Below the pieces are notes generated by a model. That model ran no database searches. It was not told where the DNA came from and was given only the letters and a program-made list of their open reading frames with translations. This document shows, piece after piece, positions 45,435 to 58,029 of a stretch of DNA of 64,000 nucleotides. The position numbers and the translations under genes are program-made. Origin of the DNA: Ashinkailepas kermadecensis (taxonomy: Eukaryota > Arthropoda > Thecostraca > Neolepadidae); the NCBI GenBank assembly GCA_034440615.1, contig JAOTOM010004829.1, positions 430,963-494,962 on the forward strand. Reading direction: 5' to 3'. Each line of letters opens with the position of its first letter. Within the stretch, counting starts at the first letter, position 1.

Positions 45435-48400
45435 ATCATCATCATCATAATCATCATCATAACGTTTATTGCAATTATCTTTCAATTATGTTGAACATTC
45501 TCTCAGAGTGGTGCAGAAGCACTAGGTGCTTAAATCATGGCACCTATTTGAAGTTGTGGATTGACATTGTAGCAAAATTTAAACATTAGCACACTCTTCA
45601 CAATCTGATATTTTCTAATATATCCCTAACCGCCGACGCCACAGATCACCCGTGAAGCCACCGCCCAATCCATCATGGGTCGCGACCCCAATTTAGTGCA
45701 ACTTTAGGCAATTATTAACTGGTTAGCAATGTTAGTTCATGTCAAATCTATGGGTTTCGAATAAAAAGTTGTGAAAATGGCAAGCCACCACCCAACCGTC
45801 GTTTTCGCTCAATCCGTCCCCATGTAGCAGGATACGAAGCTTGGTTAGTGGCTGGAATTCTGGAAAATTCTGGCAAAGATGTTGTGAAATGTTGTTGAAT
45901 AGTTTGTTTCGAGGGTCAATGTGATTTGGACAATCTAGAATTAGGTGCCGGACATTTTCGTTTTGGCAGCCACAAGAACATTCGGGAGATGCACGTTTTT
46001 GAATTCGAAATAGATGGGAGTTTAGATGAGACATGTCAACCCGAAGTCTGGTATGAAGGGAGTTGCCTTTTTATCTAAAGGTGTAGAATTTTGGTGGACT
46101 GGGCACACCGAACTGCTGCGTAATCGCTTTCTTGAAGGAGATGTGGGGGAGGCAGCGTGTGCTTTCGCTTAGGCTGTTCCAAAGACGTCCGGTAGCTGGG
46201 AAGAACGATTTTTTAAAGGATGATGTATGGTTTGCAGCTAATGTGTGATGGCTTGCGTTACGAAGTTCCCTGCCTATTTCGTGCACACGTGTTTGAGGTA
46301 TGATAGTACTGATATAGTTTGGTGTGTTCTGTTCCGAGTCGCTTAATTTATGATAAAGTATCAGCTTGTGTATGCGTCGTCTGTTATATAGTGAGGTCCA
46401 TCCTAGGTCGAGTCGAATTTTGTCAGTAGATGATCTAAAGAGTGTCGCGGTTACTAGCCGTCCTGCTCTGGCTTGTAGAGTCTCTAGTCGTGTTGCATCT
46501 TGGATCGTAATTTGTCCATCGTAAATAACATCACAATAGTCAAAATGAGGTCTGATGTATGTGGTGTATATAATTATATAATCTAGAATCGGTCTGGGTA
46601 TATATTTTGCAATAGGATAAAGTGGACCAAGTGCTCTGTTAATTTTTTTGCAAATTATGTTTAGTTGCTCGTGAAAGCGAAGATCGTGGGACAGGGTAAG
46701 TCCGAGATGGGTATGTGTGTCATGTATTGGTATGCTGTCGCCTCCAAATATTAATGCTGGCGGGCTGTGCTGACGTTTGTGCGAAAATGTTTGTTGAATT
46801 GTTTTCGAAGTGTTGAAGGTGATTGCCCATTCTTGGCCATATTTATGTATTTCGTCTAAGTCACGTTGAAGTGTCCGTTGCACAGCGTTAATGTTAGCAG
46901 TCGTGTGAGAGGCATACAGCGAAGTGTCATCAGCGAATAAGAGAATGTCATGTGATGTACGTTTTGAAAGTTCATCAAGATACATTAGTGATAATAAGGG
47001 TCCTAGGACTTGTGGGCATCCGGAATTTATAATTCCGGTCGTTGAAAAAGCATCACCGATCCGTACTCGTTGTCTCCTGTTTAGTAGATATGATTGTAAC
47101 CAGTCATGGAGTGAGTCAGTAAGTCCGAATTGATTTTTGCATTTGAAGAGGAGCCCTTTGTGCCAGATCTTATCAAAATAGCGGGAAATATCGAGATGGA
47201 TGGCCGTAAAATCATGTCCAGAGTCCAGTGATTTGTACAGGTTGTGCGTCCGGTACAGTAGCTGCTTTTCTGCGCTGTGGCTGCAACGATACCCACTCTG
47301 TCTATCTGTAAGTAGAGAATGTTGAGTAAGATGGCAGTAGACATGTCGATAGACGATCTTCTCGAATATTTTTGACAATGCTGAGAGAATACTTATGGGA
47401 CGGTAGCAAGTGTAGACTGATGGTGACCCTTTGTGTTTGTATACTGGTCTAATGTCTGCTTCTTTGAATCTGCTGGGGCAAATGCCTTCCCCAAGTGATT
47501 TATTGAATAACCTTGAGAGAGGTTCTGAGATTATAATGGCAGATAATGTTAAAAGTTTGACTGGAATTTGATCTGGACCAGTGGATTTATTTGCACTTAG
47601 GCAATTCATTATTCTTAGAACTTCCTGTTCGTCAGTTTGAATACTTCCCAGAGTATGCACTGTAGTCGAGTTATCATGGGCTGGGACCGGATGTGCATCA
47701 GTTATGTTCAGAGTAGATTGTGAAGCAAAGTAATTATTTAGTAGCATAGCTTTGTCATAATCGTCTGTCAGTACATTTCCGTCAGGTCCTTCAAGCGGTG
47801 GTATCGTATCTTCTCTGGTTCGTCCTGCTAAGGCATGCAGTGTTTGGTGATATTTGTAGGGGTCATACTTGTGATCTATGAGCTTTTGCACTTGCCGTTG
47901 TATATGTTGTTTTTTTAATTGTCTATTCATGCTGGTCACTGTGTTCCGTTCACATCTCCAGAGGTCCCAGTCGCTATCGCTGTTGCTTTGCCTCGCATGC
48001 CGAAAGAGTCTGTCTCGTTTTCTAATATTACGTTTAAGCTCACTTGTTAACCACGGTTTTTGAAGTGGCCTCTGTGGTACAGTTATCATGGGAATACATG
48101 ATTTGGCAGCGGTTAGAATGGCAGATATATACTGGTCAGTTGCAGTGTCCAAGTCATTGTCCAATAATTGATCCCAATTCGTGTTTTGTAGCAGTGTAGT
48201 TAGTCGTGCTGGGTCTAGTCTTGTGTAATCCCATATTGTTTTGTAAACGTCGCGGCTTGGCTGTGGAGGAAGGATACTAAGTGATACCATGATGGGAAAG
48301 TGATCCAAGTGTGAGAAGGGGGACATGATTCGGCTTCCAAGAACGATATCATTGTTAGTAGTAAATATAAGATCACGTAAGTTTTGGCAATTTTCGGCTA

Positions 48401-48600
48401 GTCGTGTTGGCTTGTCAATAAGTTGAGTAAGGCTTAGCATGTTAGCGGTGTCTCGAAGTTTGTGGTCGAAGTGTGTTATGCCACTGTGTGCGTACAGCAG
48501 CGGATCTTGATAGATATTCCCTGCATTAAAGTCGCCTAATACGAGTGTCGACGTCGGGCATGGCTGACAGAAACTGCTTCAGTGGTGTAACACCGGGCTT
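45435..48600 (-). mobile_element. 5'-truncated non-LTR retrotransposon (LINE, CR1/L2-like)
   Basis: On the minus strand it holds the end of an apurinic endonuclease domain (LVLGDFNAGN at about 48,510-48,545), a reverse transcriptase, a C-terminal Cys-His-like domain and a 3' UTR. The UTR has an AATAAA signal (45,465-45,470 complement) and the element ends in (ATG)n (about 45,436-45,460). Ending in a short microsatellite instead of poly-A is typical of the CR1/L2 group. No target-site duplication was recognised. The 5' limit is where endonuclease similarity fades. Confidence 0.88.
45732..48550 (-). pseudogene. LINE ORF2 (endonuclease end + reverse transcriptase), broken
   Basis: Open from about 48,550 to a TAA at 46,071-46,073, then open again in the same frame to 45,732. 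Reverse-transcriptase motifs: LDISRYFDKIWH (near residue 414 counted from the Met at 48,440), SGCPQVLGPL (near 470) and LLFADDTSLY (near 500). Motif B normally reads SGVPQGSVLGPL, and here the Gly-Ser pair is missing. The in-frame TAA cuts off the last ~112 residues (KGNSLHTRLR, then the Cys-rich ECSCGCQNENVRHLILDC). Upstream of GDFNA the endonuclease frame shifts by one base (FLSAMPDVD is in another frame). These defects make the copy almost certainly inactive. Confidence 0.88.
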
Positions 48601-51250
48601 TTATGATGGGAGGGAGGCTCATGGCGTCAAATTCTAAAAACACATTTTTTGCACAATGCACCCGACTGTGTGCGAGTTAGCGAGTTCTGAATGTAAATCT
48701 GAAGACATACATTGAAACGTGTAAATGGGAAATAGCAATCACCACTCCCCATACATCGTGAAGCATACCTCAGCTCAGGGGTGTCTATTTTTGAAAAACA
48801 TTGGGGGGGGGGCGAAGTGTCAACGTACTAGACCCCCCCCAAACAAAAACTCATCGGATTTCGCCCACTATATTGACCTCAATAATTCTGATTTTTATTT
48901 GACGATGTGTATGTTTATGTTTATTCAGCATCCTCGCCAACGGGCAAAATCGTCCAGTAACAGGTGAAGTCACATAAGCAAAAGAGTAGTACACGGTACA
49001 TGTCAACATAAAAACTTTGAGTCATAGCATGCGACTACAGTCATACAATTGACTCGGGTCCATCGTAATCGTCAACGTCATCGTCATCTTCAACGTTACC
49101 GTCACCCTCCCCTCACTCTACACACCAACAAACACACACCGGCTTAAATAAAATATTTATGCGCCCATATGCAGGCTAAAACACACCGGCCTTGATGGAG
49201 CATCGAAGCACAACAGGCCTGAACTGTGATGACGATGGGTAAAGGTATTTCCTTGTGGTCTAACATTAGGGAGGGGCGAAGCAAAAGTTTTGGTGGGGAG
49301 AATTCGGGGTCAGGGAGGGAGCACAGCCTCCACAAAAGCATAGAAATAGAAAACAACGTACTCTAATCAAACATGTGCATTGATGTAGTCATCGTGATCG
49401 CCGAGTCTAGTCAGTCACCACACACGACACCAAGCAAACTAAAATGCACAACGGATCATAGACATCAATCAGAGCAATCGTTCTACTACTTTTCTACAAC
49501 AATCTAAAAACTCCACACGTACCCAATGGCGTAGCCAAGAGCAAGAGTAGGACACACCGGGTACATGCCTCTCCGGTCACGGCCAAGGAGTCCGAAAAGG
49601 TCAGCCCAGGAGATTCCCAGAAGTGCCATCCGACGGTTTTGAAATGGATATGTCGGCTGGAATGGTTCCTTTGCTAGAGTCGGAAATAAAAAGTACAAAA
49701 CTTCGGGAAGTGGGAATAATGGCAGAAATCAAAGCAGTGTTCAAATCGGCGGAATTGGAATGGTCCCCGCACCAGGTGTGTCGCAATTGGGGAATGTTTA
49801 CTGCAGCCCTGTTAGTATTTGTAATCCTTTCCCTCCAGAAGGTTAAGTGCGGAGTTTTCTATACCTTTTGTGATGCTTTGACTCCATCATATTTGCCTTC
49901 TTGACTTCATTCACCAATTTGATATCTAATTCCCCTTGAAATTCTCTTGGGACGGATCAAAGAGGATAATTTTCCGAAATCTCCAAAATGCCGAGATTCG
50001 CAGTGGTTGCAGCATAGCAACACCAAATCCAGATCATACTGTTCTTTCATCAAATCAAATAACTCTGCTTTCCCAAAATTGTAATCAAGGCCAAGGTTAC
50101 TAAACGGAGGTCAGGTCAAATTCTCACTTCTTATCGCAGTAAGGGGAAAACTTTTCGTGCAGAACATGATGAAATAATGATATAGACATTCGGCTTTCAA
50201 ATATGTGACAAGGTCAATGGTGTTAGGTCAGGTCAAGTATTATGCTTATTCTACACTGCCGTCTTGTGTGTGGAGTTGGAATTTTTGTGCGCGTCAGCTG
50301 CCTTAGCGACATTGCGCCCGCAATGTGGTCTTATGCCGAATGCTTCTGTTCCTTGTGAATTGAAACTTTAATTCAGTTTTAGAGCCACCGAAGTAGTACA
50401 CCATGACATTGTGTGAACAATGATCCGAGATGACCCGACTTCGTGTGACCGGGCCTTATCATATAAAGCAAATATAGAGCATATAAAGGGCAAATATAAA
50501 GAGGTGCAAAATGTCGGACAGTAGGAACACATGACAGACGTAAGGAGCCTTCATATGGGTGCGAGGGACACGAATAAGGCCACAAGGGTGCCGGGTCCAA
50601 AGGCATTTCTGGCCGCACTGCTGTTAGTACCTGTAATCATTACCCTAATGGAAGTAAGGTCAGTCTCGCTGCTGACAGAATTTGCTTTTCTGATGGCATC
50701 AATATATTCATCGCTCGAAATGCACAACAAGAGCAGCTGTGTCTCAAGCAGATTCAATGGCTGTGACGAATTGGGAAATATTAATACATGGGTGACATTG
50801 GTACATATTAATGGTAAGGTGAACGGTAGAATGCGGAGAAAGTGACAACTAATGCACACAAAACTGCTCGGAAAGATGATGTAAAGCCGTGACTAATCCC
50901 ACACCGTTCACTGTGACTCACCAGGGCCGTGGAGTACGCACCGTCCACCAGGGTTGGATTTATACTTTGCAATCCTGGGTGATGAGAGGACAACATCTGA
51001 GTGATGGAATACGGAGAGGATATTTTCCTTCAAACCTTGGCATCAGAATCTCACTTTGAAGTTTCAGGTGAATCTTGAGCACTTTAACAGAACAATTCAT
51101 TGTCGAACACCATCGGACGTCCAAATTGAAAACGCATGGAGGAAACAACATGGAGGATAATTTTGCGAAGAGCTATGTTGCTATGGATGGCAATGCTATG
51201 TTGTGTTGCTATATATGGATGGCTAAAATCCAGGAAAACCCCGTTTTTCG
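48601..51250. other. No supported gene; scattered transposon-like fragments
   Basis: TE-border-like GGGGGGGG/CCCCCCC runs occur near 48,805 and 48,831. Two segments (about 49,790-49,850 and 50,615-50,660) share CTGTTAGTA-TTGTAATC-TTCCCT-like sequence and look like fragments of one old interspersed repeat. Small open frames there have no recognised family. Confidence 0.45.
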
Positions 51251-51257
51251 ACCATGA

Positions 51258-51770
51258 CGTCCATTGTAGCGGGCCAGGGTCGCAGAGCAAACCGTCCACT
51301 GTGGCGGACCGGGGCTGTGGAGCACACCTTCTATTATGGCGGACCAGAGCCGCGAAGCACACCGTCCACTCTGGCGGACAGGTGCCGCGGAGCACATGGT
51401 CCACCGTAACGGACCGGAGCCGCGGAACACACTGTCCACTGTGGCCGACCAGGGCCGCGGAGTACATCATCAACCGTGGCAGACCCGGGTCGCAGAGTAT
51501 ACCGTCCACTGTGGTGGACCGGTGCCGTGGGGCACATCTGCTATGACGGACTAGGGTCGCGAAGCATAGCGTCCACTGCGGCGGATCAGGGCCGCGGAGT
51601 ACACCATCCACTGTGGTAGATCAGGGTCGTGGAACAAACCGTCCACCGTGGCGGATCAGGGCCGTGGAGCACACCGTCCATTGTAATGGACCGGGGCCAC
51701 GGAGCACATCGTCCACTGTGGTGGACCGGGACCGCGGAGTACACCGTCTATTGCTGCGGATCATAGCCAT
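51258..51770. repeat. 35-bp minisatellite, about 14 diverged copies
   Basis: Unit contains CCGCGGAGCACACCGTCCAC and TGTGGCGGACCGGGG. A lone unit lies at 50,925-50,955. Confidence 0.88.
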
Positions 51771-51798
51771 CAACAGGTTAAATGATGTCATGCCATGG

Positions 51799-53490
51799 CA
51801 GTGGCGTACCTAGGATTTGCGAGAGGGGGCAAACTGATTTGGAAGGTGCCTAACTAACCCATTTAAAAAAAGTCCCCGAATTTTCACCAATATTTGTTTT
51901 TTCAAAGGGGTTCTGTATATTTTGTTATAGAATAATTAGTGACCAAATTAACTGTTCTGTGGAGGGGCCAAATCTACCACCATTATTTCTGAATGACCGG
52001 ATTTCAACCCTAACTCCCCCCATCCTGTTTGAAGGTTTTTATTTTGGTATCCCTTGAAAAGTCACCTCATACTGCTGAAATTACACGTGAACAAATCACT
52101 AAAAAATGTAACATTTGGCAATATCAGGCATTCCAATTAATAACGCCCGGTCGTCAAAACGCCAACGTTCGTACACGTGTACACCCGCCTTGCGCAGTCG
52201 GTACATTCGCCACTCTACGTGCGCTTCTCCGGTGTCTGCTAGGCCTCCCACGTTTTGCTAATTACTGTCACATGATAGTCTTGTGCCACATTTTACATGT
52301 GGAATGCCTGGTATGGCGGCTCGCTGGAGAAAAAAATCGATAAATTCAATTCGATGTATTAGTTCTCTTCTTCCCACGTTTTCTCGTGATTAAGAAATCC
52401 GGAGACACACTGAGCTTTGATGCACCTCATCTTTTTGGTTAAATAAGCTCCCAGATTGGCTACCGAGCCGTGATCCTGGCTGTGTGTTCGTTTTCTACCC
52501 GTTACGATTTTCTTCTTCTATGGATGTGTTTTAGAGCTCCAGCCAATTTTTGTTAGGGGCCCGGCACATGTTTGAGACCCGGCTCTTTTTTTACAGCTTT
52601 GTTGCCTTTATATACACCAATGATATTTTTGTGGTATCGGCGCGTTTTCTAAGACGCCGATGTGTTTATTTAGTGTCAGGTCTATTTGTTCCTAGTTTAC
52701 GATCAATTCCATTTTTGATGGCCCAGCCTGTTTTTTTTAGGCCCCGTGCAGTCTGATGGCCCTGGTGTGCCTGGAGGGCCTCCGTTATGCTTTTATTTAT
52801 CGCTCCTGATGTGTTTATTTCGAGCTGCAGCGCATATTTTAAAGCCCTGTCGCTTTTTGCGAAACTCGGTACGCTTTTGATTACCGACATTACATTTTCG
52901 GATTACCGACGGAATTTTGGGCCCCGGACGCGATATTTGGGGGCCCGTGGTCACTTGTTGGGATCCCTAGCTCGAGCTTTAGTGGCTAGGACACGTTTTT
53001 GGGGGCCCAACACGTTTTGTGGGCTTTTTGAGCGGTTATTGGGACCCCAGAGTGATTTTCCATGTCGGGACTGTTTTTCGTTGCCCCGGCTTCATTTGTT
53101 GGGTGATCACAATGAGACCTTTGAAGCCCCGGTGCGACTTGTCATGCCCCTAGCGTGATTTTCAGGGATCCGGGCGATAATTCTTGGTACCCCTAGACTC
53201 AGCGTGACTTTCTGGGGCCCCGGCCCGACCGTTTGTGGCCTCAGTCCTGATTTTCTTGAACCCCAGCACGACTCTTTCGAGCCCCAGCGTGATTTTCAAG
53301 GGCCCAGGTGGGAACTTTTGAGGCCCCAGCGTCCTTTTCAGAAGCCCCTGCGCGACTTTTTGGCTCCTGTACGATTCTACGGGGCTCCGGTGCGATTATT
53401 GGAGGCCCAAACTGGATTATTAAGGAGACTGGCGCAATTTTTTTTCAGGAGCCCGACGCGATTCTCGGGGCCCCACAACCTGTCAGGGGC
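51799..53490 (+). mobile_element. Dispersed element, copy A (CAGTGGCGTACCTA start, GGGGCCCC-rich body)
   Basis: Begins CAGTGGCGTACCTAGGATTT. It contains blocks shared with copy B (GATTTCAACCCTAACTCC, TTTTGGTATCCC, CTGCTGAAATTACAC, TGCTAGGCCT, TTTTGCTAATT), then about 950 bp of degenerate ~25-30-bp units alternating CGATTTT-like and GGGGCCCC-like words. No protein is recognisable, and its short open frames are translations of these units. The class is unknown. The right end is not defined. Confidence 0.6.
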
Positions 53491-54283
53491 AACTGCCCAC
53501 AATGTCCCCTCCCCATTTGGCATGCTACTGTGCCGTGCAATTCTGCAACATAAGCATATAGGAATAGCTCATCTGTTTCATCATTCACACGTGATTTCAA
53601 CTCCCAAGTTCTCCAGACAGTTTGAGGAAAGTCAAACATCTCCTACATGGATAGGCAAGGATGGACTATTAGGCAACAGGGATACCATGGAATTCAGATC
53701 ATAGTACTCTTGCTGCAATACACACCTTGTTCCGCAGGCTGCTGTGGAGATGGATGCGCTCCTGAAGTTTGGTCAGGGTTGGAGTTGGAGGTGGATGGAG
53801 CAGCACTGTGAAGGACATTACATATGGTTCAAAGGACTTCTTTCTGTTTACATTAACAATGCAGGTAATGAAGTAACACTTTCATTAATTGACTTCTATA
53901 GTGTCCTGAGTGAGCAGTAGAATCGAGATGGGTTCTTGTGATATACGTTATAGAAGAAATGTTATGATGGAGCTTTTAGACTCCAGTGGGAATGATATGG
54001 ATTCACTCATTAGTGAATGCATACGATAACCTAATTACCATAACAAACATAAACTAATCTAGCATATCCTAACCACCCTTTGGAGAAAAAAAAATTAGTA
54101 AACAATTTTAAGCAATATATTTTCTGAAAATTTTATAAATTAGAAAACCGAACCAAACCTAGCCTAACCTAACGTCAGCTGCTTTTCAAGGAAAAATTTC
54201 CGATTTTTCGAAATTTTTTAAACAAAATTGAAACATTTTCCAACTAAAAAAAAAACTATACTAGCATAACCTAACCGAACCGG

Positions 54284-54998
54284 TATTATTGTGCTTTAAG
54301 GTGGTAACAAGACAGGTTTTTACACACATTTGTTTCCATAAAGCAAACAAATGGGTTAGGTTTGGTTAGGTTAGGTTAGTTTAGGCTTTTTAAGTTCGAA
54401 AATTTGTCAAATTGTTTTTCCAATTTGAAACAAAAATGCGATTGCACAGAAAATAAGTGGTCCCATCATCTTAGTCACCCTCATGAACATGGTATTCTGA
54501 ATACAAATTCAAAAAAAGAAATAAAACACCTTAAATTGCAAATTAACAAATAATTTTTTCTTAAAGAGCAACTCATGTTAGGTTAGGTTAGGATGGGTTA
54601 GGTTTTTAAATTTTGAAAATCTTCAGAAAACAATGTTTTAACTTTTTCTAATTATATTTTGTATTTTGTTTTCTCAAAAGGGAGGTTAGGGTAGGTTAGG
54701 TTATGCTGAATTTGTATTGTATTTTTATACATTTCTTTTTATGCTATGTTACCTAACTCAAAGCCCCTTTTTGGTGTTATTTTGCTCACAACCTGAAAAG
54801 TAAGCATTTGCCCAGGAAAAATGAGTGGTCTCATCATCTTAGTCACATTCATAAACATTGCATTCGAATGATAAATTCCAAGAATTCATAAAACACCTTA
54901 AAGCACAAATTTACTACCAAAACTAACCTATTCGTTTGCTCTATGGAAGAAAATGTCTGTAACAACTTGTCTTGTTACCACCTTAAAGCACAATAATA
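54284..54998. mobile_element. MITE/foldback DNA element with ~75-bp terminal inverted repeats
   Basis: The left end TATTATTGTGCTTTAAGGTG and the right end (CACCTTAAAGCACAATAATA) are exact inverse complements. Similarity continues through GTAACAAGACA, TTCCATA and AGCAAAC for about 75 bp. It is AT-rich and non-coding. The interior has runs of GGTTAGG and a direct repeat (about 54,458-54,540 and 54,828-54,905, sharing CATCATCTTAGTCAC). No transposase is visible, so it is non-autonomous. Confidence 0.82.
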
Positions 54999-54999
54999 C

Positions 55000-56520
55000 T
55001 CAAATATGGTAGGTAGGTATCTGGCATTAATATAGAAACACCGTGCACAAATCAAAGAAGGCATGGACTGGACTTGTTGAAGCTTACCTGCCAACTTCTT
55101 CCTCCACTGTTTCTTTGGAAATTAAATATCAGCAAGTTATTAACTGCTTAAAATCACACCAATCTGCAGACACATCGGGTGTGAAGAATACAAAATGAAG
55201 CGGCTCGACGTCACATGGGTTTGGCCACCGGATTAAACATCGCGCGCAATTGCACCACAAATGTCTCACCTCCGTCATATTTGTCTAAAACAATCGCTAG
55301 TTTAAGATTCTAGGATTTTTGTACTTTGACTTTTTATCTTTCGATGCTACGGTTTTGGATGTTCTGGAGAACAGACATCACGACCGGTAGCCGCTATACC
55401 AAATTCTATTTTTCAAGGAGGAGACAGGAAATTTGCAACTTCAAACACGTAATTACTATATTGCTGCCAGTGGCGTCGCCACGAAATTCTTCCAGGGAGG
55501 CAAGTCCGAAAGGGGGCCTCCTGTTACCCGAAAGGGGGCCTCCATTGTGTTAGGGTCTCATATTGTTTTTAAGCTCTTATACTATGGTTCGAGGATGGGG
55601 AACATGATTTCATATTGGTTTTTTGTTTATTCTTGGCATGGTGCATCATTTACTCAAAACGCAATAGGACTAATCATTTTGGCTGAAAACTGGGCCATAC
55701 CAGGGTATAAATAAGTAATATTTCGATAAATGCATAAGTGCCAAAACAAACCATCGTCTCAATGCTTTCTCGAATCTTCCCGCTGGCCTCTAGATTGCAG
55801 CGAGCTGGCGGTGCTGGTGCTAAGCATATCTTACAGATATCTTGCGTTGATCAACCCACTTTTAAGTCCTCCAAGTCTAACTGAATATAGCTAGATTCAT
55901 CACTACTGTTATTTATTTCCATCAGCTTGATGTCATAAGCAAAGCTTGAACGACCATTTCTCAGTCCAAGGACGACAATTTCGTAAAGGTGACAACGAGA
56001 AGTGGATTGCATTAGTTTTTTTAGCGTCATCTTAGGAATTTGTTTATTTTTATAACATTTGGTGCTGGCTGCAAGGCAACTGCCACACGAGCTAAAATAT
56101 ATCCTCAGCGAATAAATTCACGGCAAGAACAAGCATTGAACACCAATGCATAAATGACAATGCAACAATGCAACAATTTCAGTACATACATAATCCAAGC
56201 CTTCAAATTCCACGCCGTCACGCCCATCGTTTTCGCTGTGCTGTACCGTTTTGTAAATGACTTTAAGAAGGTGTGGAAGCTGGGAAGCTCTAATCATGCA
56301 GGCTGTTAGTTAGTTAGTTAGTTATTGTGGTTTAGGGGCGCATCGCATGCAGGCTGTAATAACAGAAAAGAAGTTTGTTGGAAGAAAATGCATTTAAAAA
56401 CATCATTCATCCCATTTCATATGGGGCATAGATGTTGTATTGCATGCTTATGAGGGTAATTTGTCCCCTCAATGTTGGCTTTTCCCCATGGGCGTATGTT
56501 TCGGAAAATTATTGAGGGAT
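55000..56520. other. No gene seen; one transposon-end-like motif
   Basis: CAGTGGCGTCGCCACGAAAT at 55,468 looks like a DNA-transposon terminus followed by G-rich sequence. GTTAGTTAGTTAGTTA and TTTAGGGGCGCATCG near 56,307-56,345 recall a motif in the array at 61.8 and 62.2 kb. Confidence 0.4.
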
Positions 56521-56834
56521 CAGTGGAGTACCTATATTTGCGTCCAGCAGGAGGGGGCAAACGGATTTGCAGGGGGGGAGGGCACCTACGCCCATTAAAA
56601 AGTGCTTGATTTCGACCGCTATTTTGTCAAAGGGTACATTTCGAAATAATATAATTAGTCATCGACTAAATTGACCTGTGGAGGGGCCTAATCTACCACT
56701 ATGGTTTCTGATTGGTCGGATTTCAACCCTAACTCCACCACTCAGTTCTAAGGTTTTATTTTGGTATCCCATGATAAGTTACCTCACACTGCTGAAATTA
56801 CACCTATACCACAAACCCGGATCGGTATCCCAAA

Positions 56835-57600
56835 AATCAAGCTGGAACCCTCCAAAAAGGAGAGATTCCAGCAAATAAATGTCAGGGTCAGGAAAATGGC
56901 TCTGTTGCACGGAACACTTTTTTCCAAGATGCCTTCAAAAATTGCGTATGACTCCGAAAAGTATACCGGATCTCGAAAAATCGAGGTGGGATATATGGCG
57001 TCAGAGGTTCGAAAAATCAGGCTGGGATTCGGACTTTTAATAAAAAAACAGAAAAGATCCACAAAAATCGCGTTGAGCCCAGAAAGCTGGCATTGGGTCT
57101 CCGGAACCACGTGTCTGGGCGCGATAAGTCGCGCTGGGACCCAGAAAAATCGCACCGAAACCCCAAAATAATACTGGGGCCCCACAAATGTGTGTCAGAA
57201 GCCCCAAATATACACAGCGGGACCCTAAGAGTACAACGTTGCCAGAAAGTACAACTAACCCTCCAAAGCGCACCAAAGTCTCCCAAAAAGCGATAGGGCC
57301 TTAAAACATGCGTTGCAGCCCTAAATAAACATACCGGGGGCTCTAAGAAAATACACTGCAAGCTCGTAAAGGCGCACAGGGGCCATGATAACGCACAAGG
57401 GCCTGGAAAAGAGGCTGAGGCCACGAAGGCAACATGGTTCAAAAACGTACAAAACGACCGGGAGCTAAATAAACACATTGGGATCTTCGCAAAACGCCCC
57501 GACACGTAAAAAATACTCTGTGCACAAAAAAAACGCAACAAAGCCCTAAAACGAGCAGGGTTTAGAAGATGTATTAGGCCCATAACTTCAAAGTAAAATG
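56835..57600. repeat. Inverted repeat, left arm (about 770 bp)
   Basis: Pairs with 58,030-58,803. Matching examples: AATCAAGCTGGAACCCTCCA against its complement at the far end of the right arm; CTCCGGAACCACG against CGTGGTTCCGGAG at 58,532-58,544; ACTAACCCTCCAAAGCGCA against TGCGCTTTGGAGGGTCAGT. Spacer is about 430 bp. Confidence 0.8.
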
Positions 57601-58029
57601 AATTACCCACCACTTTAAAATACAAAATTTTACAATTTCAGGCATTGCAGTTCATAGCACCCGGTCGCCACGACGGCAACGTGAGTGCACGTGCACACCC
57701 ATTTTCGTATTCGGTGCATTCGCCACACTTCGTGCGATGCTATGGTTTCTGCTAGGCCTTCTGCGTTTTGCTAATTGCTGCCACATGGTAGACTTGCACC
57801 ATATTTGGCGTGATGGAATGATTCGCATGGGCGTTCGCTTCGAAAAGTCGATTGATTAAATTCGATCATTAGTTTCCTACTTCCCACATTTTCTGGTAGC
57901 TATGAAATGCGGTTTCCGCTGAGCTTTGACGCACTTCACATCTTTGCTGCTATCCTCCCAGCTTGGATACCGAACCGAGGCCAAGCCTCGGCGTTTTTAT
58001 TTACCCGTTGCGTCTTTCTTGGTCTATGA

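Noticed and set aside
49504..50860. Small open frames of 60-104 codons with hydrophobic stretches
   Set aside because: Two of the segments share diverged nucleotide blocks, which fits an old interspersed repeat better than genes. No family recognised.
54350..54720. Interstitial telomere array
   Set aside because: The TTAGG words are short, broken and inside a MITE. There is no long perfect array.
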